Part shown: in pieces, positions 1-13,322 of the stretch
Numbering within the stretch: the stretch's first letter is position 1
How the letters are laid out: the number at the start of each line of letters is the position of its first letter
DNA from: Tragulus kanchil
Lineage: Eukaryota; Chordata; Mammalia; Artiodactyla; Tragulidae
Direction of reading: 5' to 3'
Assembly: GCA_022376925.1 (NCBI GenBank)
Contig: JAIOJX010000032.1
Location: 204,410,939 to 204,474,938, forward strand
Length of the DNA stretch: 64,000 bases
Program-made: the position numbers and the translations under genes
Notes under the pieces: generated by a model
What the model was told of the DNA's origin: nothing
What the model saw: the letters and a program-made list of their open reading frames with translations, nothing else
The model's database searches: none

Positions 1-1474
1 TACTGTGCATACTCTTTGTCCCTTGCTTTGTCCCTCAGTGGTAGGTCATTAATATCTTTCTGTGTTGATAAATACAGATCCGCTTAGTCATCTTTTAGTG
101 CCAGCATAAAATTCTAGTGTATGAATGTGTCTTAATATACTTAATCTCCAGTAGCTGGGCACATGTTCAGTTTTATAGCATTGATAAAGTGTATACTGTT
201 CACAAATAATGATGAATTGACTACCTTTGTGCGTGATTGTTTCTTCAAAATCCTGTAAGTGGAGTTGCTATGCCAAAGAGAAAGATGTCAATATTTATTG
301 CTATACACCTTCCTTTAAAAATGGTCTCGATGGCTATATTGATCCATGGCTTCCTTTCTCAGCTAGACCTAACGAAGGAGAAAGTGTCAGCTTTGGAGGA
401 TGTGGTTTAAAAAACAAAAGAAAAAACTTCAGGCAAGGGTCCAAGGAGGATCAGTCTTCATGAGGGGCCAAAGACAGAGGCTGTGTTGCCTACTGGTTAG
501 GAAGGTGGGGTCTGAAGTCAGACAGACGTAGTTACAAGATGTACAAACCAGGACAAATTATTTAACCTAACACAGGAATAACAAAATGAGGGTTTTGTGT
601 AGATTAGTGAGATATTGCAGGTACAGCATGTGACACACTGGCCTAGTACATAGCCCTGTGTTCTAGTTGATATAGTTTTAGTAAAAAGAGGTTCATAGCT
701 GTAGAGAACTACCTCTTTTTTTTTTTTTTTTTTACTGATTTTACACTGAACTTCTTTAAGCTGAAACTTTATAGATTGCTCTTTCTGTGTGTTTTTTTGT
801 TTTGTTTTTTTAACCTATGACTTCTCTATGACAATAAACTTAATGGCATAATGTCTCAGAGAGAGGCAAAAAAACCCCAAAAACCTGACAGAATAAAAAA
901 GAATATGACGAGCCTTTTTGCCCGGGCCTTACCAGAAGACCAACAGGAACAAACAGTGTCTCCTAAGGAGGTCTGGGAAGGGAACATCTTTGCTGAGCTT
1001 TGCTTCTTCCATTACTCAATTTCCTCCATTTATGAATACCTTATTTCTCACGGCATCAGTTTTATTTCAGGCATAATTTAGACTTCTGAGGTTTGTTATA
1101 TACAGCATTAATGATCTATCCTGGAACCTGTAAATCTCTTTCTCTCTCTTTTTTTTTTTTAACAAGTATGAGATCCTTCAGGAGGCAGCCCCAGTCAAGT
1201 ACCTGTCCCTCTCCCCCATCTCAGTACCTGAAGTTCCAGCTTCCACATCTGAGTCTGTCACTCTGCTTTGCCTCCAGTTCCATTCTCAAGGCCACCTCTG
1301 ACTTGTCAGCATCACAGCTCTTGGCTAATACTGCTGCCTGAACATTGCCTCCTCTACTTTTAGCCTCTTCATGAGCAAAATCTCTCAGTTGATCTCAATT
1401 CTCTTTCCCACCGACCTGGGACACAGACTCAAAATCCTTTCTGCTACAGGGCACTAGCGATATCCTACCATTAT
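1..1474. other. Intronic DNA without recognised features
   Basis: A possible MIR remnant lies near 505-620 (gaagtcagacagacgtagtt, aaattatttaacctaacac). T runs occur at 714-733 and 1150-1160. The small open frames lack family features. Confidence 0.5.
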
Positions 1475-1634
1475 CAAGATAATCACACAAATGAAACTGA
1501 TTCGCTGTTGGTCACAGTGGCTTGTTCAGTTCTGGAGACCTTAGGATTACTCATTAGAAATCCCAACTGATCGTTGGCTGCCCCTAAGGACTGAGATATT
1601 GATGTAGGATGTTCAAGGGATAAAACATCACAAT

Positions 1635-1991
1635 GGGGCTTCCTTGGTAGCTCACTGGTGGAGAGTTCGCATGCCAGTGCAGGAGACACAGGTTCAATCC
1701 CTGATCCGGGAAGATCCCACATGCTGCGGAGCAACTAAGCCTGTGAGCCATAACTATTGAGCCTGTGCTCTAAAGCCTTGGAGTCACAACTATGGAACCC
1801 ATGTGCCGCAACTACTGAATTCCGTGTACCCTAGAGCCCAAGTTCCACAACAAGAAAAGTCATGGCAACAAGAAGCCTGTTCACCTCAACTAGAGTGTAT
1901 CCTCACTCCCTGTAGCTAGAGGAGAGCCTGTAGCAGCAGTGAAAACCCAGAATAGCCAAAAATAAATAAATAAATAAAAATTTTTAAAAAA
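1635..1991 (+). mobile_element. CHR-type SINE, full length
   Basis: It starts ggggcttccttggtagctca with a tRNA-like B-box region (ggttcaatccctgatc). The CHR body of 'cgcaactactga'-like repeats follows, and it ends in an (aaat)n tail. Copied at 2787-3143 by duplication A. Confidence 0.85.
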
Positions 1992-2786
1992 TGACAGTGG
2001 AATACTATTCAATGTTTGAGATCAAATTATAAAAGAAATTATCCTAATGCATATGTAATAAAGATCAATATTGGGAATTTAAATATCTACATTATAAAAA
2101 TAAAAGCACATAATAAAAACATCCAAACTATATACAAAGGTACAAAAATGTAAAATATCTCTCTTCTGCTTTAGACCTTTTGTTCTACTTTTCAGAAATA
2201 TGTATCGTTAGCAATTTGGAGGGGAACCTACTTGAAAATTTTTCAGTTTATATGCATATGCACATACAGGTTTTTATTTTCATTAAAAGACGCATGGCAT
2301 TTTTCATGGCATTCCACTGAATAAGCAAACTATAGTTTATTGAATGAATCCCATACTGATGAATATTTAGCTTGTTTCCAGTCTTTGCTGTGATAAACAA
2401 CACAGCAAGGATTGTATCTACACATAATTGTGTAACCTGTAAATATGTTTGTAAACAGATTCCTAGATGTAAAATTGCCCACTTACAGTGGATGTTCAGT
2501 TACAATTTTGGACATGGTCAAATTCCTCTCTAATGGAGTTGTACCAGCTTATACTATACTTCTAATGGTATGTGGTGGTACCTGCTTCACCATCACCTTG
2601 GCAACATGGTGTACTAGCAGCATTTTCAAGATAATCACACAAATGAAACTGATTCGCTGTTGGTCACAGTGGCTTGTTCAGTTCTGGAGACCTTAGGATT
2701 ACTCATTAGAAATCCCAACTGATCGTTGGCTGCCCCTAAGGACTGAGATATTGATGTAGGATGTTCAAGGGATAAAACATCACAAT

Positions 2787-3143
2787 GGGGCTTCCTTGGT
2801 AGCTCACTGGTGGAGAGTTCGCATGCCAGTGCAGGAGACACAGGTTCAATCCCTGATCCGGGAAGATCCCACATGCTGGAGCAACTAAGCCTGTGAGCCA
2901 TAACTATTGAGCCTGTGCTCTAAAGCCTTGGAGTCACAACTATGGAACCCATGTGCCGCAACTACTGAATTCCGTGTACCCTAGAGCCCAAGTTCCACAA
3001 CAAGAAAAGTCATGGCAACAAGAAGCCTGTTCACCTCAACTAGAGTGTATCCTCACTCCCTGTAGCTAGAGGAGAGCCTGTAGCAGCAGTGAAAACCCAG
3101 AATAGCCAAAAATAAATAAATAAATAAAAATTTTTAAAAAATG
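2787..3143 (+). mobile_element. CHR-type SINE (duplicate copy)
   Basis: Same element as at 1635, with a 2-base deletion in the body. Confidence 0.85.
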
Positions 3144-4789
3144 ACAGTGGAATACTATTCAATGTTTGAGATCAAATTATAAAAGAAATTATCCTAATGC
3201 ATATGTAATAAAGATCAATATTGGGAATTTAAATATCTACATTATAAAAATAAAAGCACATAATAAAAACATCCAAACTATATACAAAGGTACAAAAATG
3301 TAAAATATCTCTCTTCTGCTTTAGACCTTTTGTTCTACTTTTCAGAAATATGTATCGTTAGCAATTTGGAGGGGAACCTACTTGAAAATTTTTCAGTTTA
3401 TATGCATATGCACATACGGGTTTTTTATTTTCATTAAAAGACGCATGGCATTTTTCATGGCATTCCACTGAATAAGCAAACTATAGTTTATTGAATGAAT
3501 CCCATACTGATGAATATTTAGCTTGTTTCCAGTCTTTGCTGTGATAAACAACACAGCAAGGATTGTATCTACACATAATTGTGTAACCTGTAAATATGTT
3601 TGTAAACAGATTCCTAGATGTAAAATTGCCCACTTACAGTGGATGTTCAGTTACAATTTTGGACATGGTCAAATTCCTCTCTAATGGAGTTGTACCAGCT
3701 TATACTATACTTCTAATGGTATGTGGTGGTACCTGCTTCACCATCACCTTGGCAACATGGTGTACTAGCAGCATTTTCTGTCTTTCTCCATCCATCAGAA
3801 AATCTAACTGTTGCTTTAACTGTTATTTCCCTAATTGGCATCTAGCACCTTTTCAATATTTATTTGCCATTTATTTTTCTCTTTCTATAAATTACCTATT
3901 CCTAATTATCACTCACTTTTTCTTTTGTTGATCACTTTCTTATTCATAAGAGTTCTAAGATATTAAGAAAATAAGCCCTTTTTTTGGTCATGAGTGACAG
4001 GTATGTTTCTCAATCTTTACTTGCCTTTGATTTTGCATATTAGGTACTTTGAGCTGTATAGACATTTTCACTTTTTATGTATAAGTACACTTTTTTTTCA
4101 CTTTTTATCGATGAATGTACATCAATATTTTCTTTATGGTTTCCGTTTGTTTTTTTTTTAAATTATTTTATCTGGAAGACTTTGTTCCAAGATAAATATT
4201 TTTAATGCTATTTTTTCAAATTTCTTTCATTTTTTTCTATATTTAATCTGTGTGTATTCTATAAGAAAAGAAAACTCTAGCTTTTTTTTTTTCCCCAAAT
4301 GACTAACCAGTTGTTCCATCACAATTTATTCAATAATTCATCTTCCTCTCTGGTTTGAAACGCCATCCTAGAACTTTTGCATTTTTAGTTTTGTCTTAGG
4401 AACTAAAATATATCTTTGGGTCTCAAATCTGACTTTTTTGGGGGGTCTATTTCTATGTGCTAGTCTTTTCAAAATTCTATTTTTCCACAGTGTTTTGATT
4501 TCTATATTTATAAGGTACTTTACTATCTTATTAAGCTACTTGTCTCTAATTACCCTCTCTTTTATTGAATTTTCCTGGAAATTCTCACGTGGTTATTTTT
4601 CACAAGGTACTTAGAATAGCTAATTTCATTTCCTCCAATACCCAGAAAATCCTATTGTATTGAGATCACATTAAGTTAATTAAATTTCTAAATTAACAAG
4701 GAAAATTGCTATCTTTTTTTGTTGTTGTTATATTTTCTCTTTTAAAAATTTTTTTGTTTTATATTTTATTTTTACAGAGTTTTGCTGTT

Positions 4790-5315
4790 TACAGGTATTT
4801 ATGATCCCAGATTAGTCATATGTATATCCCCCCATCCCACCCCTCCAGGCCATCGCACAGCGCTCCTGCAGGATCCCCTTTTCCCACAGGGCAATGACAA
4901 TAGCTATTTTTTTTCACATATAATAGTATAGGTTTTCACACTATTTCCTTTATGCCTCCCATCCACTGTTCATTCCCCACGATGTCCATATGTCTATTCT
5001 CCACGTCTGTTTCTCCATCACTTCACTGCATGTGTTATCATTGCCATCCTACTAGATTCCATATATATGTTAGTATATTGTACTTGTCCTTCTCTTTTTG
5101 ACTTACTTCACTTTTTATGATAGGTTCTAGATCCAGGCACGTCATTAGGACTGATTCTTCTGCATTTCTTTTTACAGCTGTGTAGTATTCCATTGTATAT
5201 ATGTACCAGAACTTTTGTATCCATTCATTCGTCAATGAACATCTAGGTTGCTTCCATGTTCTAGCTATTGTATAGAGAGCTGCAATGAACATGGGGTACA
5301 GGTGCCTCTTTCAAG
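4790..5315 (-). mobile_element. L1 LINE 3' fragment with ORF2 C-terminus
   Basis: The minus-strand frame 5038-5292 reads MFIAALYTIARTWKQPRC and then EWIQKFWYIYTMEYYTAVK, the well-known C-terminal end of L1 ORF2. L1 3' UTR follows toward 4790. 5'-truncated and not functional. Confidence 0.92.
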
Positions 5316-5764
5316 AAAATTGCTATCTTTACATAAGATATATCTTTCCATTTATTTGAAGTTTTTAAAAGCCACCTAGAATAATTCAGAAACTAAAAAA
5401 ATAAATCCTGTATTTTTTGTTGTTAAATTTATTCCTTCTTTACATTTGTTTTTCTTGGTATTATAAACAGAATCTTTCTTCCTATTAAATCTTCTAATCC
5501 AGTTTGCATAGGGAAAGTTATTACTTTTTGTGTTAACTTTGAAAACTAACTAGATTCTAATTATTTTTAATAGTTTTCAGCTGATTATCTTAGAGCCACT
5601 TATTGGTGACTGATACCTTTTGAAAGTGAATGGGTCAAGATATGACTTTCTCCTTTTTAATCAATACCTTTACTATGCCTAACAGTTGATCTCGGGAGAA
5701 AAGGAACTGAGTGTGATGAGCGCTGTGAGAGACACCAACCAAATGAGAATTAAAACAGAATGTG

Positions 5765-5890
5765 GGGGAATTCCCTGGTGGTCCAGTGGTTAGAAGTCCG
5801 AGCTTCCACTGCAGGGGGCATGGGTTCAACTCCTGGCCAGGGAACTAGGATCCCATGTGCCTCAAGGTGTGACAAAAAATTTTAAAAAAG
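5765..5890 (+). mobile_element. Short CHR-type SINE
   Basis: It begins ggaattccctggtggtccag, has the B box ggttcaactcc, and ends in an A-rich tail after the 'gatcccatgtgcc' block. Confidence 0.8.
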
Positions 5891-7253
5891 CAGAAGGTGG
5901 ACATTGTTGATATTATGATTATGAAAAGAAACTAGCTCTTCCTGATTTGGTTTATGTGAAGGGTAGTCAAGGCCAGAGATGTCATCATATCGGCATGAGG
6001 TTAAACCGCTTGTTGAAAGCACCAACTTCCCTACTCTGCTGTTTTAAAAGAAATCAATATACAATGTGTGGATATAAACCACAGACACTGAAAATGTTAA
6101 ATCATCGGTATTCCACACTCTCACTAGAGAGACAGGATACTTTTTTTTATTATTTTAAGAGAAATAATAGTGATAAAGTTGAAACCCAGAAATCAATGGT
6201 TATCCCAGCATATAAGAGGCTCGCATACTAATACAAACATGGTCCTTATTTAGGACTGAAAGCTCAGTAATTTCTAAACCCCGACCTTTTACATTTTGCA
6301 GGTGAGGCCTGTGACTGTGAGAATGGTTCCAGAGCCTCAACATGTGGAGACAAGCATGGAAAGGAATCAAGGGCAAACCAAACTCCCAATCCCAAGAGTG
6401 CTGGTGGTGAATAGGAGGTTTTCTACCTGCATCACAAACACTGTTAAGAGGATAATGAATGCAGAAGATGGGTGACTATTGTCTGAGAGGAAATGAACAT
6501 TTCAGATCACAGTCAAACTCTCTGATGGTGGCAGACTTACTTGTTTCTGCCAACAGCTTCTTCTCATAGTCCGGAAACAGAAGTCACATAGGTTTCAGCC
6601 CTCAGGTTGGCTGTATAAACCCTGAGGGGTCCTACTCAGTGGTCAAAAAGTAAAGGTGAGCTCCATGGTACTCAGAAAAAAGAAGTGGGGAGGAGTCTGT
6701 GTACAGGTGTGGAAAAGATGAGAACATTCTAGAGTCTGAGGTTAAGGGTTAGAGTGTGAACTCAGTGCTTATATGACTGGGGTCTCTATGGACCCCCAAA
6801 TCCTAGAGATTACCCCAGTATCATCACAACTAGTATAATATCAGATGAGCTATGTCTTCTGGTTCTAACTCTTGTCTTGCCAAGAGGGACAGCTGAGTCA
6901 GTGTTGAAAACCTTGCCACATGCAAGGAAACATACATGTCACTCTCACTGATATGTCCCTGATGGGCTGAAGAAAGACCAGGGGGTTGAGTTCCCAAGGA
7001 GACAGTGGCACAGCTGGGGAGAGAGAAGGTTCCTCTGCTCCTGTTAGGAGGCAGGGGGCTATCCATCATTAGGAGTGACAGGTATACGTTGGGGGCTATC
7101 TTCCAGAGGGTATCATAGAGAGTCTTGAGCATCAAAAGTGTGTCTGAACTTCTCAGCCTTTAAGAAACCTGTCAGCCCTGAGATCCTGTGATTTATATAT
7201 TAATATAAATTCATATGCATAAAACCTTAGTTGTCATTATCATATTTCCTATA
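5891..7253. other. Intronic unique sequence
   Basis: No coding, RNA or repeat signal recognised. The open frames at 5947-6231 and 6830-7135 show no protein family. Confidence 0.5.
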
Positions 7254-7438
7254 GGCTTGCCAATGGCTCAGATGGTAAAGCACCCAGCTGCAATGCAAGA
7301 TCCCTGGGTTTGATCCCTTGGTTCGGAAGATTCCCTGGAGAAGGAACGGCTGGCTACCCACTCCAGTATTCTTGCCTGGAGGAATTCCCTGGCTCATCCA
7401 TGGGGTCACAAAGAGCCAAACATGACTGAGAGACTTTC
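7254..7438 (+). mobile_element. Bov-tA SINE
   Basis: It has the ggctcagatggtaaag head, B box gggtttgatccc, cccactccagtattcttgcc, and the end gtcacaaagagcc...gactgagagact. The last 43 bases recur at 8532 through duplication B. Confidence 0.88.
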
Positions 7439-7484
7439 ATTATAATAACAGCTATCATTAATATTACTCTTATTACACTTAAAA

Positions 7485-7680
7485 TTTTTGAGTATTTATG
7501 ATATGCCTAGGACTTGGCCTCATCCTTTACATGCACTATCTCTATGAGGTAGTTACTGTCCCATTTTCCTAAAAAGAGAACTGCATCTAAGGGAGGTTAA
7601 GAACATCTCCACGTTCTAATGTGGACCACTCGGAAAGTGAATGGCAGAGCTATGATTCAAACCATGTCCCTATGATCACT
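7485..7680. repeat. MIR element
   Basis: A diverged MIR core: tatgatatgcctaggactt, then gaggtagttactgtccc and aactgcatctaagggaggtt. Repeated near 8621-8816. Confidence 0.6.
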
Positions 7681-8259
7681 GCACTGCTGAGCTAGACTTT
7701 GTTACCGTTTTTTTTTTTTTTTAATTACAAACTTATAAAGCTTATAGCAGATTTCTAATCTCAGGACATTGTCTATATAAGAAGTTATATTGTTATACAA
7801 AAAGATAGGTTTTATCCTTATTAATTCTTATTTATTTGTTCATTTGCTGGCTCTAAGGAACCCTGAATTAGAATCAGATGCTGAGGGAGGCAAAGTGAGC
7901 AATCATGAATTTTTTGAGCTTCAAATAGTAAACTGGAGTGTCATGAGCACCTAAGCCATGATGAAATCATGGAGAACATACAAGCAGCAGGCCCACCACC
8001 AGCATCACTTTTAGACTGCTGAGCACAGTTACCAAGGAGAACAGACTCAGTATTCATTCATTCTCTCTTTCAATTCAACAAATATTCATGAATATACAAC
8101 TGTGTTAGTATGCATTGGAAGACATGTTGAATACATTTCAAATAAAACATGAGCAACCAGTCAGAAATCTTCATGCTGATTGCTCTCTGCTTTCTTACAA
8201 AGCTAAATGCTGTCTTTAGACCTTAGTTTTTCTCAATATGATTAACACAATTATTCTTT

Positions 8260-8518
8260 TTTAAAATATATTTTTTTAAATTTTGGCCTCTTTTATTGAT
8301 TTTTATTTATTTATTTTCATCCATCTTTATTCCTTGGCCTGTATGGGCCTCCCATTGCAGTGGCCTCTCTCACTGCAGAGCACTGGCTCGGGCACGTGCA
8401 CTCCAGAGTGCTGACTCGTAATTGGACACACCGGTCCAGCCACTCTGCGACATGTGGGATCTTCCCCAGTCAGGGATCGAACCGGTGCCCCTTGCACTGC
8501 AAGGCAGACTCTTTACCC
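8260..8518 (-). mobile_element. GC-tail-type CHR SINE, truncated by duplication break
   Basis: Same element as at 9397-9676, cut at the join of duplication B. Its 5' end (on the element's own strand) is missing. Confidence 0.85.
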
Positions 8519-9396
8519 TGGATCATTAATTATCCATGGGGTCACAAAGAGCCAAACATGACTGAGAGACTTTCATTATAATAACAGCTATCATTAATAT
8601 TACTCTTATTACACTTAAAATTTTTGAGTATTTATGATATGCCTAGGACTTGGCCTCATCCTTTACATGCACTATCTCTATGAGGTAGTTACTGTCCCAT
8701 TTTCCTAAAAAGAGAACTGCATCTAAGGGAGGTTAAGAACATCTCCACGTTCTAATGTGGACCACTCGGAAAGTGAATGGCAGAGCTATGATTCAAACCA
8801 TGTCCCTATGATCACTGCACTGCTGAGCTAGACTTTGTTACCGTTTTTTTTTTTTTTTTAATTACAAACTTATAAAGCTTATAGCAGATTTCTAATCTCA
8901 GGACATTGTCTATATAAGAAGTTATATTGTTATACAAAAAGATAGGTTTTATCCTTATTAATTCTTATTTATTTGTTCATTTGCTGGCTCTAAGGAACCC
9001 TGAATTAGAATCAGATGCTGAGGGAGGCAAAGTGAGCAATCATGAATTTTTTGAGCTTCAAATAGTAAACTGGAGTGTCATGAGCACCTAAGCCATGATG
9101 AAATCATGGAGAACATACAAGCAGCAGGCCCACCACCAGCATCACTTTTAGACTGCTGAGCACAGTTACCAAGGAGAACAGACTCAGTATTCATTCATTC
9201 TCTCTTTCAATTCAACAAATATTCATGAATATACAACTGTGTTAGTATGCATTGGAAGACATGTTGAATACATTTCAAATAAAACATGAGCAACCAGTCA
9301 GAAATCTTCATGCTGATTGCTCTCTGCTTTCTTACAAAGCTAAATGCTGTCTTTAGACCTTAGTTTTTCTCAATATGATTAACACAATTATTCTTT

Positions 9397-9676
9397 TTTA
9401 AAATATATTTTTTTAAATTTTGGCCTCTTTTATTGATTTTTATTTATTTATTTTCATCCATCTTTATTCCTTGGCCTGTATGGGCCTCCCATTGCAGTGG
9501 CCTCTCTCACTGCAGAGCACTGGCTCGGGCACGTGCACTCCAGAGTGCTGACTCGTAATTGGACACACCGGTCCAGCCACTCTGCGACATGTGGGATCTT
9601 CCCCAGTCAGGGATCGAACCGGTGCCCCTTGCACTGCAAGGCAGACTCTTTACCCACTGGACCACCAGGGAAACCC
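9397..9676 (-). mobile_element. Diverged GC-tail-type CHR SINE with TSD
   Basis: Head ctggaccaccagggaaacccc (on the given strand) and the body block gtccagccactctgcgaca match the family at 25335 and 27451. The GC-rich tail is eroded. Flanked by the direct repeat cacaattattcttt (9383-9396 and 9677-9690). Confidence 0.88.
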
Positions 9677-10716
9677 CACAATTATTCTTTAACTAGACAA
9701 TTACCAGGCTACTCTTTCAAATAAACCTAAGTGTGATCATTTTGGGTGCCAATTGCCCTTTTTCTCATTGAGATGAATCCCTGTGGTCTGGAAATGGTTC
9801 AGGGGGAGGGACAAGAAGGGAGAGTTGCTAGAGGAAGGGCTGAAGGGACAGAAGAGAAAGGAGTCAGCAAAATAAGAGGTGATTGAAAAAGGAACAAATC
9901 AAGGGCAGCGTGTAGAGCGGTGAGGTGGGAACGTGTGGGAGGTGAGGGGGAAGCTTTGCTGTAAGAAGCACACAGCCACAATTGAAAAACACTGACCAGG
10001 ACCTTGGGCTGTTGGCAAAAGTGCCACTCAAATCACCCAAGGCCCCTGCTCAAGTCAGGGATCAGGGATTCCCTAGAAAGTGCAAGGCTGGAGGCAACTC
10101 AACCAGGATGATGACTGTCCCTGATACCTGTATCATTCACAGACTCTTTGGAATATCATCAAAATAGACAATTTGAAATCAGACCTTAGTAACGTTCAGA
10201 AAAGAAGTCGTGGGGTGCAGGACCCTGTGGATCTCTTTGTCCCAAATGCAGGGCCCGGGGTGGCTGCCCTGCTGGCCTCCCAGGGGATGGGGTGATATGC
10301 ATTCCTAGCTCTGTGAGAGAACAGGCTTCCCCAAAGCACACATTTGCTTCCAAATTGCTCCCAAAGGCAGTCCTGTCTTCTGCTCTCTGGGTTCATGCAG
10401 GATGGAGCTTTCTCAGGCTACCCCATCCCTGAGCAGGTGCGTCTCCTTTCCACCAGCCTCTGGGCTCCCCACACTCAGCTCCTTCACTCCTCTGCCATCC
10501 TGGGGCTCGTTTCTCTTTCGGCCTCCTGGCCCAACCCATGCGACAGAATCTCCTCCATGCGCTCACCAAGAGCCTCCCCACCCGCCTCACCCGCATCCGT
10601 CACCCCTCCGGTGACTCCTCCACATACACATCCCCACACAAGCAGGCCCAGAGCTCTGTCCAGATGTTTGCAGGTGGCGGGGAGCTGAAGAGGAGGAAGA
10701 AAGTCTGAACACTCAC

Positions 10717-10821
10717 CAGATGAAGGGTGTCAGCCTTCTGTGTCTGCCTCTGGCGGCTCTTCTGGGCAGCAATGCGATTCTTCTCCCTTCTCTGAACCTT
10801 TCTCACATCATCAGATGAGTC
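10717..10821 (-). CDS. BATF: BATF coding exon 2 (residues 22-56, basic region)
   Basis: This is a 105-base, 35-codon exon between an acceptor (TTCCCAG before GAC at 10821) and a donor (CTG/GTGAGT, GT at 10716-10715). It encodes DSSDDVRKVQ, then the basic region with NRIAAQKSRQRQ, and ends ADTLHL at the first leucine of the zipper. The N-x2-AA-x2-S-x-R pattern is the DNA-contacting bZIP signature. Exon 1 (63 bases) and exon 2 are both multiples of three, so phase is kept. The rest of the zipper and the C-terminus should follow in a third coding exon, not found at positions 1-10716. The exon is single copy here. BATF3 is excluded because its basic region is clearly different. Confidence 0.96.
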
Positions 10822-11138
10822 CTGGGAACCAGAGATGATGAGACTTAGTGCAGTCTACTCCTCTCTTTTGAGCTGAAGCAGGCTCTTGTGGTTTTGCTAT
10901 CTGGCCGTCCACTCTTCCATTTCTTCATCTTTATTTCCCTGTCCACCCGCTACTCACCAAAAGGCAAAACCCCAAAGGGAACTCTGCCCCACACTCTGTT
11001 ACACTCGCTTAGGTTTCTAGAGCTTTGGCCAAAAGATACAGGAAGAGGGCGAAAGCTTGAGGCCTCAGTAGGGCTGTATTTGGAAAAAGATGGTTAAGGC
11101 GATGAACTATGTTTCATCACCTCTCCTCATCAGGGATG

Positions 11139-13322
11139 CCCCACCCTAACCCTATCACTTCTGGCCAAGAACCTTCTTGCTGTATTTTTTTCCTAAAACT
11201 TTGTTGAGCACTTACTATGTACCAGCTTCTGTGCAATTTTTTTTTTTTGTCTCTCAGAGGTGCTCTTGTAGAGTTCCCTAATTCTGTGAAGCCGATGTGG
11301 GTATTTTCATGTAAAGAAACTGAGGCTCAGAGAGTTTGCCCAAGAGCTCACAGTGATCTGGGAGTGACCTCCTCCAGGGCTGCGTCTGATGCCTTTCCAG
11401 TCACCACCTTCTCGTTACTACTGCTTCCCTGGTTCATACCCCCTTGTGGCTTCCGTTGCACCCCTGGACTGAGGTCCCCTTCCCCGATCTGCCTCTTGGT
11501 CCCTGCATTCCCTTCCTTATGTCCAGGGACCTTGAGATCCCCCATGGCCTTGAGAACAATGCCTAGTACTAACTGGAGACTGAGAACAGTTTTAGTGGTG
11601 GAGATGACCTGGCCAGGACAGGTAGTCGATGGGTGCTCAGGAGGGCACAGGGACCTTTGGGTGTCCTCTGAGTGCATCCCACAGTTGAGCATGTGCTCTG
11701 CTTGGGCAGAGAGCTTAGCTGTGGCCTTCCTCCAGATGTTTCAGTGCAAGTGTAGGAGACCCTCCTGCACCTCTGGCTCTGTCCCCTCTAGCGTCCCTGC
11801 AGCCTAGAGGGACATGGTTCCTAGGGCAAGAGTCTGCCCGCCAAGCGTATGTCTCACCAACGTGCCCAATGCTTCCAGGCCACTGCAGCAGAGGGCTTGG
11901 GTTAGCTAGGAAGGACGTGCTCTTCCTCTCGGGGGAAGGGGAACCAGATTACCATGAAAGCTGTGAGTAATTTCCTTCCTAAGAAGAGTGCAAGCTTCCA
12001 GGCAGTCTGAAGGACTCAGATACCATCTTCAGCAGAGGACTGACCTGTTTGTCCCCTAGAGGTCTCCACTGGGACTCCTGCCTGCCTACCTGCCACTCTT
12101 CTCTAAAGTACTGATGACAGAAGCTATAGGATGTGTTCATATACTTTTATTTGGCTGCAGCATTTTGAAAACCCTCCTGGACATCCGTGCAAAGGAAAGA
12201 ATGCAATTTTTAAACTACAAAGTTGGAGAACCCCACCCTAACCCTATCACTTCTGGCCAAGAACCTTCTTGCTGTATTTTTTTCCTAAAACTTTGTTGAG
12301 CACTTACTATGTACCAGCTTCTGTGCAATTTTTTTTTTTTGTCTCTCAGAGGTGCTCTTGTAGAGTTCCCTAATTCTGTGAAGCCGATGTGGGTATTTTC
12401 ATGTAAAGAAACTGAGGCTCAGAGAGTTTGCCCAAGAGCTCACAGTGATCTGGGAGTGACCTCCTCCAGGGCTGCGTCTGATGCCTTTCCAGTCACCACC
12501 TTCTCGTTACTACTGCTTCCCTGGTTCATACCCCCTTGTGGCTTCCGTTGCACCCCTGGACTGAGGTCCCCTTCCCCGATCTGCCTCTTGGTCCCTGCAT
12601 TCCCTTCCTTATGTCCAGGGACCTTGAGATCCCCCATGGCCTTGAGAACAATGCCTAGTACTAACTGGAGACTGAGAACAGTTTTAGTGGTGGAGATGAC
12701 CTGGCCAGGACAGGTAGTCGATGGGTGCTCAGGAGGGCACAGGGACCTTTGGGTGTCCTCTGAGTGCATCCCACAGTTGAGCATGTGCTCTGCTTGGGCA
12801 GAGAGCTTAGCTGTGGCCTTCCTCCAGATGTTTCAGTGCAAGTGTAGGAGACCCTCCTGCACCTCTGGCTCTGTCCCCTCTAGCGTCCCTGCAGCCTAGA
12901 GGGACATGGTTCCTAGGGCAAGAGTCTGCCCGCCAAGCGTATGTCTCACCAACGTGCCCAATGCTTCCAGGCCACTGCAGCAGAGGGCTTGGGTTAGCTA
13001 GGAAGGACGTGCTCTTCCTCTCGGGGGAAGGGGAACCAGATTACCATGAAAGCTGTGAGTAATTTCCTTCCTAAGAAGAGTGCAAGCTTCCAGGCAGTCT
13101 GAAGGACTCAGATACCATCTTCAGCAGAGGACTGACCTGTTTGTCCCCTAGAGGTCTCCACTGGGACTCCTGCCTGCCTACCTGCCACTCTTCTCTAAAG
13201 TACTGATGACAGAAGCTATAGGATGTGTTCATATACTTTTATTTGGCTGCAGCATTTTGAAAACCCTCCTGGACATCCGTGCAAAGGAAAGAATGCAATT
13301 TTTAAACTACAAAGTTGGAGAA
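11139..13322. repeat. Tandem duplication C (exact 1092-base unit, BATF intron 1)
   Basis: 11139-12230 and 12231-13322 look identical and abut with no filler and no shared bases at the junction (ggagaa/ccccacc). Confidence 0.97.

Larger units (their letters stand above)
1475..3777. repeat. Tandem duplication A (offset 1152)
   Basis: 1475-2626 is repeated head to tail at 2627-3777. The copies differ by a 2-base deletion in a SINE (near 2878), an a/g change and one extra T near 3420. The junction reads cattttc/aagataatc, with two bases shared between the flanks. Confidence 0.97.
7396..9655. repeat. Tandem duplication B (offset 1136-1137)
   Basis: 7396-8518 recurs at 8532-9655 with one length change in a T run. 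The copies are separated by 13 bases (tggatcattaatt) found in neither flank. Copy 1 stops inside a SINE whose complete form, with both target-site duplications, exists only in copy 2. Confidence 0.97.
1..10716 (-). other. BATF: BATF intron 2, partial (inferred)
   Basis: Everything to the left of the exon 2 donor is transcribed as intron 2 if the gene has its usual order. No continuation of the zipper (the ESEDLEKQ... type sequence expected after DTLHL) was found on the minus strand. The stretch holds CHR and Bov-tA SINEs, an L1 3' fragment and a MIR, listed separately. Two ~1.1 kb duplications also inflate it. Confidence 0.7.

Noticed and set aside
1475..3777. CRISPR-like or satellite array
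   Set aside because: There are only two copies of a long unit with no short regular repeat and spacer; the genome is mammalian.
11217..12899. Two identical 196-codon plus-strand frames (11217 and 12309), looking like a duplicated gene
   Set aside because: They lie inside BATF intron 1, begin in MIR sequence, have no recognisable domain, and are identical only because duplication C copied the region.
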